Assembly: GCA_023548195.1 (NCBI GenBank)
Contig: JAJHZJ010000221.1
Span: forward strand, 2,462,001-2,526,000
Length of the DNA: 64,000 nucleotides
From: Bettongia penicillata ogilbyi
Taxonomy: Eukaryota; Chordata; Mammalia; Diprotodontia; Potoroidae
Direction of reading: 5' to 3'
The notes below the pieces were generated by a model. It had not been told where the DNA came from, did no database searches, and saw nothing but the letters and a program-made list of their open reading frames with translations. Shown one piece after another: positions 22,340-34,690 of the stretch (positions are counted from its first letter, which is position 1; each line of letters starts with the position of its first letter). A program made the position numbers and the translations under genes.

Positions 22340-22600
22340 TATAAGGTACTAAGTTAGGCTCTCTGTTGGAGGTAGAATGATATGTGAATTACTGTAAGAC
22401 AGGCAGAATGTGATAAGAGAAGTTAGAGACATACAAACACTGTTCTATGGAAAGTTCGAGGCAGGATAAATCACTTCCTCTGAGGAACTGGGACCCAAGT
22501 TAGGCCCTGAAGGAAGCTTTTTCTCCAGGCAGAAAAGATCCCAGCCATTGATGATGGTGTGAACAAAGATATGGAGAGAAGAGAGATTGGAATGAGAGGA
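22340..22600 (-). mobile_element. Possible LINE-2 fragment, minus strand
   Basis: The order 'ATCACTTCCTCTGAGG...TAGGCCCTGAAGGAAGC...AACAAAGATATGGAG' resembles the antisense L2 region that reads 'ggcctt gaaggaag ... gcaaaggc'. Weak similarity only. Confidence 0.4.
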
Positions 22601-25600
22601 CTCTTCTCCAAAAACCCAAACTGCATCTGCTCCGACAATGGCAGGCTAGAAAGTATAAGCTCCTTTTTCAGTTAAGTTGGGTTACTGACTTTAATCAGCT
22701 TGGACAGAAACCATGTATGCAGTTCTTTTGAACTATGCTTTATTTTTACCTAGAATTTTCCAGTAGTTGAAATATGAATATTTTTGCCATCTTGGCATAT
22801 TTCCTCTTATTTAAAATATGTTGTGTTCATTTCTGAAGCATTTGTTGAGCACCTATTTAATGTAAGCCATATTATTTAAGTCCTTACTAACTGAGCTGAA
22901 AGTACAAACACATCACCCTTGGGTTTAGGAAGTGGAAAGAATTTCTTAGTTTTCCACTAAGAAATAAATACCACAAGTCTCAGGAAATAGAATACCTGTG
23001 TTTAGCTTCCTTCCCTTATTCTTTGATTTATTTTTTCAACTCAGTCCCTCTGCTCTGGATTAATTTCAAAATTTTCCCTTCTTGAGGAATCAGGATAATA
23101 ATTTTCTTCATTATTTGATCTGAATTAAGCAGGTACAGTAGTGATAGCTGCTTGAATCCTTTTCTGGAACTGCTACTAACATCAAATTTAACTCCAACTA
23201 AAAACATGATTTTACTCAATTATTTTACTCAACAAGCTTAAAAATTCTATTTTAAGTTCTTTGATTTATTCAGTTGACTTTCTAAAAAACAAGACTTTTT
23301 ATTGATGTGACTGATGATAAAATAGATTAATTTACCTGTCTTTTTTCCTGCATATCTTTCTGACAAAAAAACCCTCAAAACCCTAATCAAGCTGACCATT
23401 GTAACATTTTTTTTTTGCTTTGCCTAGAAGTAAATCTTTGACAAAATTATATCTGTACTTATCCTAATTTTTTACTCTCTGTCCTTTAAACTCCTTAATC
23501 TTCTCCCAAAATGTACCTGTTACAATGGGGGCTAATGGGATCTGCCAGTTGAAGTTGAAGCCTAAATGGTTATTTGGTGTTTCCCATCATTCCTGCTTTC
23601 CAGGTCCTATGGATATTTCCAGTTTTGGTGGGAGTGGGGAACACTTGGGTTACCAACTGAATTATTTTCCTCCCTCATACTTTGCTTAAGTTTTTAAAAA
23701 GTGAATTGCTCCTAACCCTCAAGTGTTTTGTTTGTCCACAGAATGCAGGAAAATTTCATGTATGTTATATTATTTTAATTAAAATATGTTATTTTTGTGT
23801 ACCTCTAGTCTGTACCCTATCAATCATAATTAATAATTTACATATTTAAACATATATACATATATAAAATAATCATAACTTAACAACTGAAAGATATCAA
23901 AGGCATGAATTCTAGTAATGACACTTTGCAACTTTTTTACAACCTTTCATTTGGGAGCTGCAATCAAGTGATAATTTAAAGCTTTTGACAGTGGAATGAG
24001 TGAGAACACTCCTTCACTCCCTGGTTAGATGAGGTTTCCCAGCTAGTCTAGTGAGGGAATAGAGGGAAATCAGCTCAGGAAGTAGTTTGGCAGATACAAG
24101 AACTGTAGACCAGGACTATACTTGCCTTACTGAAGTAGACCAGATAAAATATCCTGATATTAGGCCCCTAGTTAGAATTTTGAGGAATGACAGGCTCTTA
24201 CTACTTTACATGCTGAAAACTTTCAAGAAGTGCTTCATAGACCATTATAGAGTTTCTAGGCACCTGGTGCACCTTTGGAAAAAATCATAGAATGCAAAAA
24301 AGAAGACAATAAATGAATAAGTTAACCTAAGAGAATGATGTGTAAAAAGTAATTTTGCCTGGAAAAGCTTGGTAAAGGATTTGAGGCAAAAAGGAAGGAT
24401 CTTGAATGTGAGCTATAGCACAGTCGTCTAGTGTGTGGCCCAGAGAAGGGGAATGACTCACCTAAAAGAACTGAAAAAGAAGATAAAGCTGGTGATGGAT
24501 ATTAAGGATCAACCAGAGACAGAGAAAGTACTGGATCCATTGGTGTCTTGAGGTTTAATTAGACTTACTCAGATTCAAGAGGGAGAGGAAATAGCAAGGG
24601 GAAATTCTGTTCTGGTTCTGATTTTTCACTAACAAGGAATAATTGATGGGGTTGAAATAATGAGAGAATCTTGAGGTGGAGGGGTGACCATTCCCACCCA
24701 GAATTTGTAATAGAAAGTGTGAAATCCATGCCTCATTTGTCTTCTAGATTTTGGGAAAGCGGATTTCATAGGGTTTGGAGGAAGGCTTGACAACATCACC
24801 TGGACCAAAAATGGTACAGGTTAAGCCAGCCGAGGATGAATTGGAGAAACTTTGGAATGTAATTCTGATGGCACAGAACTTTTAAGGAAAATCATTCCAA
24901 TAAGGAACAAAAAATGGTATTTGTATAAATGACTGATGTGGATGAAATAAGTAACCACTAACTTAGATTTTAAAAAGAAAAGTATAGAAGAGGAAACCAA
25001 AGCTAGGTAACAGGGAATGAATTTAAGAGCATAGCACTACCATGTTAAAGCGTTATCAAGAGTTCTAAAGCTGGAATGAACTGAGACTGAAAAGGGGAAA
25101 CTAAGGACAGTGAAGAAGTGGTTTTCTTAATTCCTACTAAAAAGGAGGCCCAGGAAGGGATAGGATAGGAAGAAGCTAAGTGACTCTGTTCTGATTTTAC
25201 TTATTTTCTTTCACGAGGAATGACTTTTACATTGGAAATCACAGAACAAAAATGACAAACAGGGAGTCAGAGCCTTAGATAAGCAAGGACAGCAGCTAGT
25301 GAATTCATCACTATGAAAATTATGAGCCACTGTTAGTCATTTTTGTATTTGAAACGATTCCTTCCACTAAGGCAGATCAAAATTCATTCATATCTTGTGT
25401 ATATCTTGTTCATGTTTTCTTTTAAATTCTCCATAGTGTCCATATGACATGAATGCCTTTCTCCAGACGTTCCTAGCTTGTCATAGGCATCACGAATATT
25501 GGTTAATGTCTATATTATCTTATTGAAATATTGAAAAAAAGTAGTGATGCTACTGAAAAGCAAGAACTAATTATGGATTGAAGAGCAAAGGTGAGGGGCA

Positions 25601-27270
25601 GCTATTGGAGTGGGAAAATGAGGGAGCTTTGTAGTGCATTTGAAAATTTTGGAAGATAGAGTTGATGGAATAATTCCTGCAGAGAGTAATTAGGTTTGGA
25701 ATTGAATTTTTTTTGGTATTAAATTAGAAAAAAAAAGTGATAACAGCCCAGTAAAAGATGAGGTAATCTCTCCAGTAATCAGAAACTCTCAATTGAATTG
25801 CTTTCCTATCAATGAAGTTATAAAATTGTTGCTGTATTGTTGAAGTAGCATATCCCATTCAGACTAAACATACTTAGAAGGTTTTACTTTTTTTTTTTCA
25901 TATATAACAAGTTAATTCTGTGAATCAGTATTCTGTCAAATCTAAAGCAAGAAATAAACTGCAGGCTGAACCTGCTGTGTGGGCAACTTCTTTAAAAATC
26001 TTTACCAAGAATAAAACTCAGTTGAAAAGAAAAAAGAATAAAGGATCTCATTAATTGATTTTGTTCTGATAAACATTTTATGGCTTTATAATAGTAAAGA
26101 TTTTTGCTGTGTACCAAGTGAAATTTTCTTTTTCAATGATAATCCATTATCTTATTTCTTATGTGTACATGCATGTTGTAAACTCCAAGATTTATTTCCT
26201 TTCATATTGAATAGTGAGTGTGTAAAGATTTGCTGAAAGCCAGGCGGTATAGAATCTATAAAAGATTTGGAAGCTCTGGAATACCACAATCCCAGAAGCA
26301 CTGAAGTTTAATTAAAGTTGTAGATTGCCCAAAGGTCAAATGAAGAGCACAAAATGAACTTAAATCACCTACAGCAAGTTATAAAAAACAACGTGCAAAA
26401 GCTATGCTAAATATGCTAAAACATATTATATGTTTTATGCTAAATATGCTAAAACATGTTATAAGAAACGTGTTTGAGCAGAAAAAGGAGATGAGGGCTG
26501 GTTCTGTCGTGCAAGCAAGCAAGAATGAATAGACAGCTCTTCGTTCCTCTGACCCTGGCTCACTGTATCGCAATAGCTGGACTCTAGATTTGACTAAACG
26601 CTACTTGTCCCTGAGATTGAAGGTTAAAAAAAATGATGCAAAGTGTTTGTGTTGCCATAAACATATGTGGCTTTATTCTTTCTACAACAAACATTTTGCT
26701 TGTAGTTACCTGTATCTTATTTATATTGTGTTGAAGATCATGATGTGCTTATTAAGTGGAAAGCTGGTAAGGTTATGTAAATGTTCTATTTAAGAGTGCC
26801 AGAGAGTCTTCGTTTGGAAAGTGATTTTAGAATTAAATTGCTTGCTTATGATTGTGGTTGCCAGCTTCTACCATGTAGTTTGTGATAGTATCCCAGTTTT
26901 AAGTGTCTCCTCACAATTCAGCCATAAACAAACTGTCTGTGGTGTGGCACTCTAAAAAGATATTTTATTGCTGTAGGAATGCTTTATGTGGTGAGTGTTT
27001 TATATTTTTTTATTGTAAAATGTTAAAGGAAATGTTTTTGAAATTTTTACCTTTTTCCAGCATTGCTTTTCTAACCTCATCCCTTCATCCCTTGTGTCTG
27101 TTTTGTAAATTCATGTGTTTGTTAAATGAAAAAAAAGAAAGAATATTCTTGATTCCTAGAACAGACCCAATACCAAATAATACCAAAGAAAACAAAACCT
27201 TGGAAAATAATAATTTCTTCTTGAATGAAAGATCCTGATTTCTTTAATTTACAGTTGGAGACTGGTCATG
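22601..27270. other. Repeat-poor intronic stretch
   Basis: Apart from a weak L2 3' end at 22,838-22,925 and a 21-bp direct repeat at 26,404/26,437, I recognise no transposon in about 4.7 kb. This is unusual for this window. No coding exon, RNA gene or CpG-rich promoter was seen. AT-rich runs occur at 23,755-23,880. Confidence 0.45.
26404..26457. repeat. 21-bp direct repeat, 33 bp apart
   Basis: A 21-bp unit (ATGCTAAATATGCTAAAACA plus T) occurs at 26,404-26,424 and again at 26,437-26,457. Inside it, TATGCTAAA itself recurs. The spacer ATTATATGTTTT adds weak dyad symmetry. Confidence 0.7.
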
Positions 27271-27775
27271 TAATAGTGATGCTTGGATGAATCTCAGTCT
27301 TTTTGAAATGAATTTCTCAGAAATCAGCAGACTTTCACTGGTCTCTCTGCCTCCCGTTAGTGCCTAAACTTAACACATCTAGAACCTACATGTTCCATCT
27401 TCTCTCCTTTCTTCTTCCTTTGTTTTCTAGCAGTTTTATTGCTGTTCTTTGTGGTTCTCCAGTTGTCACTCCTGACAGTCTTTCCCCCACTCTTACTGTA
27501 GCAGTTTTTGTTCTTCAACTTCTTTGACTTCCGTGTAACCATTGACACTGTTGACCACCCTCTCCTTCTGAGTTGTCTCTCTTCTCTGGGTTCTCATGAC
27601 ATTTCCCTCTTTTTTTTGCCCCCTTGCAGTTGCAGTCTTTCTCTGTCTCTTTTGCTCAGTTACCATTCATGTCACACCTCAGATGGTGTTGCCTAAGTCT
27701 CTGTCCTTAAGGCTGTTTCTGTCTATCTCGTCTCCCCTTTCTTCCCCTTCTCTTTTTACCTCCCTCTTCCTATGA
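27270..27775 (+). mobile_element. LINE-2 ORF2 fragment, plus strand
   Basis: In the + frame near 27,508-27,696 the peptide TIDTVDHPLLLSCLSSLG corresponds to L2 reverse-transcriptase motif A and what follows (xFDTVDHxLLL). The catalytic aspartate region is recognisable. The copy is broken and not functional. Confidence 0.7.
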
Positions 27776-27789
27776 TGTTGGTATCACAA

Positions 27790-27945
27790 ATATTACTATC
27801 ATTCCTATTTTACAGATAAAGAAAACTGAGAGGGCTCAGGGGTATTGTTTTCCCATGGTCACACAGCTTGTAAATGTTAAAGGTAGGATTTGAATCTAGG
27901 TTTCTCCCTACTCTTAGCCCACTGTTCCTTCAAGTATACTATGAT
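27790..27945 (-). mobile_element. MIR-type SINE, minus strand
   Basis: TATTTTACAGATAAAGAAAACTGAG, CATGGTCACACAGCTTGTAAA and GGATTTGAATCTAGG are the antisense of a MIR core and tRNA-like part. Confidence 0.7.
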
Positions 27946-28250
27946 ATCTGCCAAGGCCAAGCTGCAGTGCCACATATTTTCCATAAAGTATTCCCTGGTA
28001 CCCCTACCCAGAAGCACTTTTTCTCCTTCTTTTGAACTCCTTTTTTTCCTTTTTATTATATTTAACATATAATATTATATGTTTATATATTATATATTTA
28101 TTATATTGCATGTTAGTTATATTAAAGTTATATAGTAGTTATGTATGTGTGTATGTCATGTCTCCTCCCAGCCTGGTCAGGGAAAGAAGGAAGAAGTCTC
28201 ATTTTTGTGCTTTTTAGTGCATTTTGCATAGCATATGTTCAGTTAATATT
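27946..28250 (+). mobile_element. LINE-2 3' end, plus strand, with AT-rich insertion
   Basis: CATAAAGTATTCCCTGGTACCC is the L2 sense 'aggccttccctgat' region. TAGTGCATTTTGCATAGCATATG and CAGTTAATATTTGG near 28,216-28,250 are a decayed L2 terminus. AT-rich repeats (TATATTATATATTTATTATA, 28,065-28,130) lie between. Confidence 0.5.
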
Positions 28251-29545
28251 TGGTATCTTTCATATTTGCTGATCCATAACTTACTGTAGCTCTGATTCTG
28301 TTGGGTATAGTGGCATAGTGTTATAAGGTATTTTGTTGGGTAGTGGTATAGTATAGAGTTATAAGGAAACATATCTCATTGTCTTTACCTTCTTACCTTC
28401 TCCATTTACTTGATTGTCATCTTGAATGCCATCACTGTCATAGGTGGAATCTCATATGACTTTTTAGAGAAGGTGATGGTGGACAGTGCAAAGGAGGAAG
28501 ATGCTGCAATCAGTTGCTTGCTGTAGTGTTTACGCTACCTTGCTTTGGTTACTTTTGTTTTTGGGGGTGGAGATTTCTAGGTCAATCAAGGTAGCATTAG
28601 TACAATTAGTACAATTTCAACGTATGACTAAATAAATCTGTATGTGTGACTAATAGACCAGTGCTCTTGTGGTGTGTGGTCGGCCTGCCGGCCATTTATG
28701 GAAAGTGATTGTAAGAAGAAGAATGTCTTCCATGTGAAAATTCAAGAGTTGGCCTCACTTGAAGTAGAGAATAAAATAAAACGATCCATGACATAGTCTG
28801 TGTGGACTGTTAGAACTCATAATTTGAAACAGAAATCTTCCTTTTTGTTTGGCCTTTCAACTTTTCCCCAAAGATTGAATAGAAAAACTTTTATCTTTTT
28901 CAGTCTTTTTATTCTTTCTCTGGTGAACTTCTGACAGTCAGAGAAATCCTGATTTCCTTTCTCACTCCCTCACCTTTTGTGTGCCTTTTATGTATTTCTA
29001 TAGTAGAGAAGAGTTTTCCCCTTTATCTTCTCACTTATTGAGAGAAATGTTGAAGATTGAGTAGGGTTAGTTAGCAGAGTATGATACAAACAAGGGTGTA
29101 TCAGTTGTCCCTTTTTACTCTCTCTTCCTAAATGCTTTATGATTATATAAGTTTCAGGAAAGCAATATGCCTCCATGTGTTAATATTTTCCAAAGTTTGT
29201 CTTGATTAAAATGTTAGCTTTTCTTGCTGCTTGAAAAAATTACAATACCTCACCCTTGATAAGTGCTTTCCTGTATTTTAGAAGTCATAAAATCACAGAT
29301 ATCATAGAAGGAAACAATGTACTTGACCATTAAACCTGTTTCTAATTAGTGTGTATGTTGTTTCTTAATGGACTTATTCCTTCTGGCCCTTTAGGAATTA
29401 GTGGCATTTTTTTTGGAACATGTATTACCCTAGCAAGGTATTTTACACCTAATATACTTGGAATGGTCACATAAATGCTGCAACGTTGTTTAACATAATT
29501 TTCCTCAGTGATTCATCCAGAATTATATGTTCAGTTCTACAATTT
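28251..29545. other. Intron, no recognised feature
   Basis: A short imperfect duplication (GTTGGGTATAGTGGCATAGT against GTTGGGTAGTGGTATAGTAT, about 38 bp apart, 28,301-28,365) is the only structure noted. No gene or family was recognised. Confidence 0.45.
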
Positions 29546-29549
29546 TCAC

Positions 29550-30510
29550 TTCAATTCAACAGGTCTTTATTAATCTTTTATTATATGCAAAATTCTGGAT
29601 GAATTACTAGGGATATAAAACAGAAAAACAAATCGTCCCTGACCTCATCAAGCTTCATTTTATTGCAGAGATAAATAATAAAATGTGAGTTGATGAAGAA
29701 AAAGGGAGTGATACCTGGGCGAAATCTTGAAGGACAGTAATACTTTCTAGAGGAGGGAATGCATATAGTCCATGGAGGTGACTAGGGTGACAGCTCAAGG
29801 CAGCAGGTTTAGGTGGTATATAGGACACATGAGGGACAGAGATGTGAAACAAAGCTGGAAGATTAGTTAAGACCAGATTGTGGAGTGTTTTAAAAGCTGG
29901 GTTGAACAGCATGTATCTTTTGTTAGAGGCAAAAGCTACAGAAGGAGAGGGAGAACCACATATAAAGCTTTTCATTAGAGAGGAATGTGGTCATATGTGA
30001 ACCTTAGCAATATTATTTTGGCAGCATGTGGAGCTTCTGAACATCTTCCCTGGCTCTACTCAAAGAGCCTCAAGGATTGGTGAGGGAAGAGGCCGAAAGC
30101 ACGGGCACTGATCATGAGGACATTGTGGTAGCCCTGACCTGAGGTTATGAGAACCTGAGCTGGGGTGGGAGGCTATATGAGTTCAGACAAGGGGATATAG
30201 ATTGAATTTGAGATACTAATGTAATATCCAGGTAGAGATGCTCAGTAAGCAGGGTTGAGGAGAGAGATGAGTGCTGAATACAGAGATTTTGGATCTGCCC
30301 AATATCTTAAAGATGGTAAGTGAACACAAGGTAGTTGAATGAGATCATTAAAGGAGATAGTTTAGTGATAAAAAATGGTCCAGGCAAGAGCCTTGAGGGA
30401 CATTTCAGCTTAGGAGATAGGTATTATGAACCATTAAAAGAGACTTAAGGTGAGCAGGGGGAGATAGGCAAAAGGAGAATTTATAAAATAGTGTCATAGA
30501 ACCCAAGGGA
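29550..30510 (-). mobile_element. LINE-2 copy, minus strand
   Basis: It runs from the antisense 3' end (CAATTCAACAGGTCTTTATTAATC, CCCTGACCTCATCAAGC) through GGAGTGTTTTAAAAGCTGG, TATTATTTTGGCAGCATGTGG and CCATTAAAAGAGACTTAAGG. Order and spacing agree with one degraded L2 reaching into ORF2. Confidence 0.7.
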
Positions 30511-30524
30511 GAATAATTGAGTGA

Positions 30525-30665
30525 AAAGTATTCTAAAGTGCTTTCTATGTGTCAAGCATTGTGTTAAGTGCTGGGGATGCAGATTCTAAAGAGAGACAGT
30601 CTTTGTCATAAAGGAACTTGCATTTTACTTAGGGGAGACAACACAAAAGGATATGTGATCAGTGA
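30525..30665 (-). mobile_element. Second LINE-2 3' end, minus strand
   Basis: GTGCTTTCTATGTGTCAAGC, GTGTTAAGTGCTGGGGATGC and GGGGAGACAACACAAAAGG are the antisense L2 terminus. It restarts after the preceding copy, so it is a separate insertion or duplication. Confidence 0.75.
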
Positions 30666-30729
30666 GGGATTTTCTGGCTTGAGAAGTCCCATATGACCCA
30701 TAGGTCATAAGTAGAACAACAGGGGAGTC

Positions 30730-31625
30730 TTTTGGTTTGCCTCCTATTGCTGGCTGACCATTCCTTTTCATTCTCCTTTGCTGGCTTACCATCCATGTGA
30801 CACTTCCCGGTTGTGGACGTTGAACTAGGTTCTTTCCTCTCTCTACACTCTTTCTCTTGGTAACCTCATTTGCTCTTGTGGGTTTAAATAATCATCTTTG
30901 TGCAGATGATTCCGAGATATCTCCCTCCCACTTGTAGACAAGTGCTATATGTCACTTAAGTTCCCAAATCATCCTTCACAGTATCTTATCTCAGCCCTTT
31001 TTTTTCCACTTATTTGACTCTTACCTTAGTTCAGGCCCTCATCACCTCTTGCCTAGATTATTGCAACAGCTTCCTAATTAATCTGTTTGCCTCAATTCTC
31101 ACCAGACTACAGTCCATTCTATATAACTTTATATTCCTGTCAAAGTAATTTTATCTAAATACGGATCTGACCCTGTGACTACCTTAGTCAACTCTAGTGG
31201 CTTCTTATTTCCTCTAGGATAAAATTTAAACTTCCCTGTTTAGCTTCTAAAACCCTATACAACATGGCCTTAACCTAAAGGTGGACTTCTTGGGATAATG
31301 CTTCTCCTCCAGCAGTCTGCAATCCAACTATACTAGCTTTCTCTCTGCTTCTTATATACTATCTCGTGTCTGTGTCTTTGCACTAGCCATTCCCCCATGC
31401 CTGGAATGCAGTTCCTTCCCTCTGCCTCATGGAATCCTTTTCTTTCTATAAGATTTTGCTCAAGCACCATTTTCTGCTTAAAGATTTTGCTGATTCTCTT
31501 CCCCTTTCTGCCCTCCCCTCCCACCAGTGCCTTTTCTCCTAAGCTCCCTATATTTATCTACTTAGTGCATATTTATATTATTAGCTTTATATTGATGCTG
31601 CATATGTTTTTATATACCCTTGTAT
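30730..31625 (+). mobile_element. LINE-2 3' half, plus strand
   Basis: It contains GCCCTCATCACCTCTTGCCT, ATTATTGCAACAGCTTCC, GATCTGACCCTGTGACTACC, CATTCCCCCATGCCTGGAATGC and a decayed terminus. The whole 3' half of L2 is present in sense order. The 99-codon + frame (31,397-31,696) is part of it and not a gene. Confidence 0.85.
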
Positions 31626-31739
31626 GTGGTCGTCAGAGAGTAAGGGGAGGTGGTGCTATAGAAAGCTTGAAGAAGAGTTTAAATAGCTTTAAATAGTCTA
31701 AATAGCCACTGTTGTGAGTACAGTAGGAAATCAATTAGG

Positions 31740-32215
31740 GAAGCATATCAGGATTGCCTTGCTGCTGTGAGTCTCTAGTTGAGATTATGTGACTTAAATT
31801 TTTGGTAAACTCAGTGTAAGAGCAAGCAAAGTGGAATTTTTGTTGGGTTTTTTTTGGAGTTCAGTTCCCCAGGCTGATTGAAAACATCTGAAGGATTGAT
31901 CGCCTTTGAGCCCTGATAGTTCACAGCTGTGCTGAGTCATGTAGGTTTCCTGCCTCCTGACTGAGCCAATCAGGAGCCAAATCTTTATTATATACACTGG
32001 GAGGTTGGTATTTTGCTTTGGGGGTTCAATTATGAGAAGGACCTTTAGATTTCCTGGACGGGACTCTGAATAACCATTTGTTAAGAGCCCCTAAACTACT
32101 ACTCACCATCTGGTGCTGTACATAGGTGGTTGCATTACTTTGTTCAGACAGTAAGAGCCTGTATCAGTAACTACCCCAGCATGCAGAGGAGCGTCTGCTG
32201 CACAGGTTCTTGGAT
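31740..32215 (+). mobile_element. LTR-like sequence, plus strand, uncertain
   Basis: A CCAAT box (GCCAATCAGG near 31,966) followed about 20 bp later by TATTATATACACTGG resembles a retroviral LTR promoter. No family or boundaries were recognised. Confidence 0.3.
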
Positions 32216-32655
32216 TGACTTTTCTAAAAGGAAAGCAACTTTTGAGGCATCAACAATCACTTTAATCAAACACATATCCCAATAGAGAAAATACAGGCAG
32301 GACCAATAGTCAGGGATTCTGTCTGACCATAGACAATACATACATCATTGCCGGAGAGAGAAGCACCAACATTGGCATTTTCAAAGCCTGATGGTGTTTT
32401 AAAACAGCTTCCCAGAGTCTCATCTGGCACGTAAACTTTCTTCCAGAAAGTATGTCCCAAAACAAAACCTCACCTCAGAATATATATACTCTTTTCAGAG
32501 CAGGAGGGCACGACCCCTTGTGACCCTGTTCCTTATTAGCAATCAGCAAAAGGTGTGAACCTTCATGGGAAACAAGCCTCCTCTAATCAAGCTTCTCTCA
32601 ATAGCCCCACCTGAGGCCTATCAGTGGGTGGCAAAGTTCTTTAACTCCCATTACA
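32216..32655 (-). mobile_element. Probable solo LTR of an endogenous retrovirus, minus strand
   Basis: On the minus strand the segment starts TGTAATGGG and ends AGTCA. It carries AGTATATATATTC (TATA-like) near 32,485 and GATTAAAGTG (polyadenylation-like) near 32,265, followed by a U5-like end. This order is typical of an LTR. No target duplication was found, so the ends are approximate. Confidence 0.45.
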
Positions 32656-33700
32656 GAGCCCTGTCTGTTGAATTTTTGTGCTAATTTTTTAGCCTGCATT
32701 TTCTATGTCTTTTCTCCATACTCAGGTGTCAGCCTTTCCCCTGAACTAGTGAATGACATATATGTTTAATTAAAGAATGATTGTTAACCCCTTTGAAACT
32801 ATCTTTCTTTTATAAAACAGATCAAAGAACCTGTGCTAGCAGGCCATCCTGGGTGTGCTAAGGCATATAGTTGGCAGAATCTGTGCAGATTAAAAGGAAA
32901 GTATGGGGTTTTGTGGGTCTGGGATAATTGTCTGTTGTTTCCCAGTAGTGGTGGCTGTGGTTCTGTGGAGCCTCAGGAGCAGCAGCAGCCTGAGGGGAAA
33001 CAGGCAAGTGTTGGTGACAAAGCTGTTTCTCAGGTGCCCAGAGCATGGCCCCTGGGAGATAACCTCTCCTTCTCCCTCCCTACCTCACTAGCCTTCCTGA
33101 GGAGAGAGGTTGGAGTAGCAGCTGTGGGAGGAAAACAAGCCTTTGGGAGGTGGGGATGATCAGAGCCAAGGCTCTGGTGAAGTAGCCCCACCCCAGACTA
33201 TGAAGTGTATTATATTCAGAGCCCAGGCCCGAGCACCTCCCCCAGACCTTGAAGCAGATCTGGAGTAGTATTCAGAAGCTGCAGAAGCAGTGAAAGTGGG
33301 ACAGAGCAGAGAGAGAGTGGAATGGAGCCATGAAGCAGGAGCAGTGTTAAGGCTTGAATCTTTTGTACCTGAGAAATGGTTGGCACTTCCAGTGTACCAC
33401 CTGCAGGTGGGAGCCTGCAACAGCAGCATGGGAAGAAGGACGCACCCCCCCAAGAGGACCTTTATTTGGACATTTTGTTTTAAATTGACTGTGACCTAGG
33501 GGTGAAGTATGTTGAGTTCTCTGATGTTGTATACTTTTGTGTTTGTTAAAGCCATATGATCACCCTGGTAATAAGCTATGTTATGTATTTTGCAAATGTG
33601 AAGTTCATAATCTGTGGGTTTGTTTTTTTTTGTCATCCCTTTTATATTGTCATGGATATTATGTTGATAAAATTCCCCCTTAAGTCCTATCAGCATTACA
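32656..33700. other. GC-richer unclassified sequence beside LTR-like pieces
   Basis: Higher GC than most of the intron, with several 62-108 codon frames on both strands but no recognisable domain. A motif pair (GCAGCAGCAGCCTGAGG and GGTTGGCACTTCCAGTG) recurs in degenerate form after 34,220, on the far side of the next LTR-like piece. Confidence 0.35.
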
Positions 33701-33705
33701 TGGTC

Positions 33706-34190
33706 ATGTGAGATCTTGGGGCCTGAATGTAAGGTTAATGGGATTTATATCTTCCCTTCCCATTGATAGGCCCCCCCATGGAGCCCTGGTGCAGAGCCAG
33801 TTAGGCTCTGGGCCACAGGGATTCTCACACCTTTCCAATTAAGTGCTGATTTCCAAGTTTCTTGATACTAAGTCAGTCAAGTCTTTGATTGGAAACAGTA
33901 TATATTGTATTGCCTGGAGGGAAAGGTATGGGCAGAGAGAGAAACAGGTGAGGGAAGAACTTACCTAGGGGAGCTTGCTCGTGGGAAGGCTTGATGGAGA
34001 GAGATGGTGGAGCTCCCTATATTGGTGCCTTCTGGTATCCCAATAGCAATGTTCCAAATAAATATTTTGGTTTTGTCTTGGAGGAGGAGTTTTGTGTCAT
34101 TATGTTTTGTGAACAAACCCTGGGAAATGTCTGTATGTTCATAGCAGCTGCTATCCGTATCAGATTGGCATTACGCTCAGTCATCATAGT
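33706..34190 (+). mobile_element. Probable LTR, plus strand
   Basis: It starts TGTGAGATCTTGGGG, has ACAGTATATATTG near 33,897 (TATA-like) and CCAAATAAATATTTTGG near 34,050 (polyadenylation signal). The spacing suits an LTR. The family was not identified and the end is approximate. Confidence 0.4.
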
Positions 34191-34433
34191 TTAATGATTT
34201 TCTCCATCACCATTCCACGCATGTGAATAGGAATGAAGGCAGCAGAGAGCAGCAGTAACCTGAGGTTGGAGTTTGGCAAGGCATAATCAGCAGTAGGCTA
34301 CTCCAGTGTGGAGGATAGCATAGAGTTGAACTGGATTCACCGAGGGGTTGAGATTGCAAACAGAGCAGAGTCTAGCCACTACGGGTAATGGCATGAGTGG
34401 AGGAGTGAAAGGGTTGGCACTTCCAGTCGGGAA

Positions 34434-34690
34434 TAGTTGTTTAGTCATTTTTCTGTCATGATTGACTAGTCCTTCATGACCCCGTTTGAGGTTTTCTTGG
34501 CAAAGGTACTGGAGTGGTTTGCCATTTTCTTCTTCAGCTCATTTTACAGATGAGGAGACTGAGGCAAATGGGATTTAAGTTATTTGTCCAGAGTCACACA
34601 GCTGGTAAGTCACACACATGTCAAGCTAGGGCAGATTTGAACTCAGGTTCTCCTGATTCCAGGCCCAGTGCTATGTCTGCTTTGTTGCTT
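34434..34690 (-). mobile_element. MAR1-like CORE-SINE, minus strand
   Basis: Antisense tail (TTCATGACCCCGTTTGAGG), CTGGAGTGGTTTGCCATTTTC, CORE as GTTATTTGTCCAGAGTCACAC and tRNA part as GATTTGAACTCAGG are all present. The extreme tRNA end is truncated or mutated. Confidence 0.85.

Noticed and set aside
26404..26457. Short regularly spaced repeats as a CRISPR-like array
   Set aside because: Only two units, eukaryotic intron context, and no cas-like genes.
31397..31696. 99-codon plus-strand frame as a possible novel protein
   Set aside because: It lies wholly in an L2 3' half and follows its known sequence.
32833..33159. 108-codon plus-strand frame with CpG- and GC-richer sequence as a gene or promoter
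   Set aside because: No domain, Kozak context or splice sites. It lies among LTR-like pieces, which explain the composition better.
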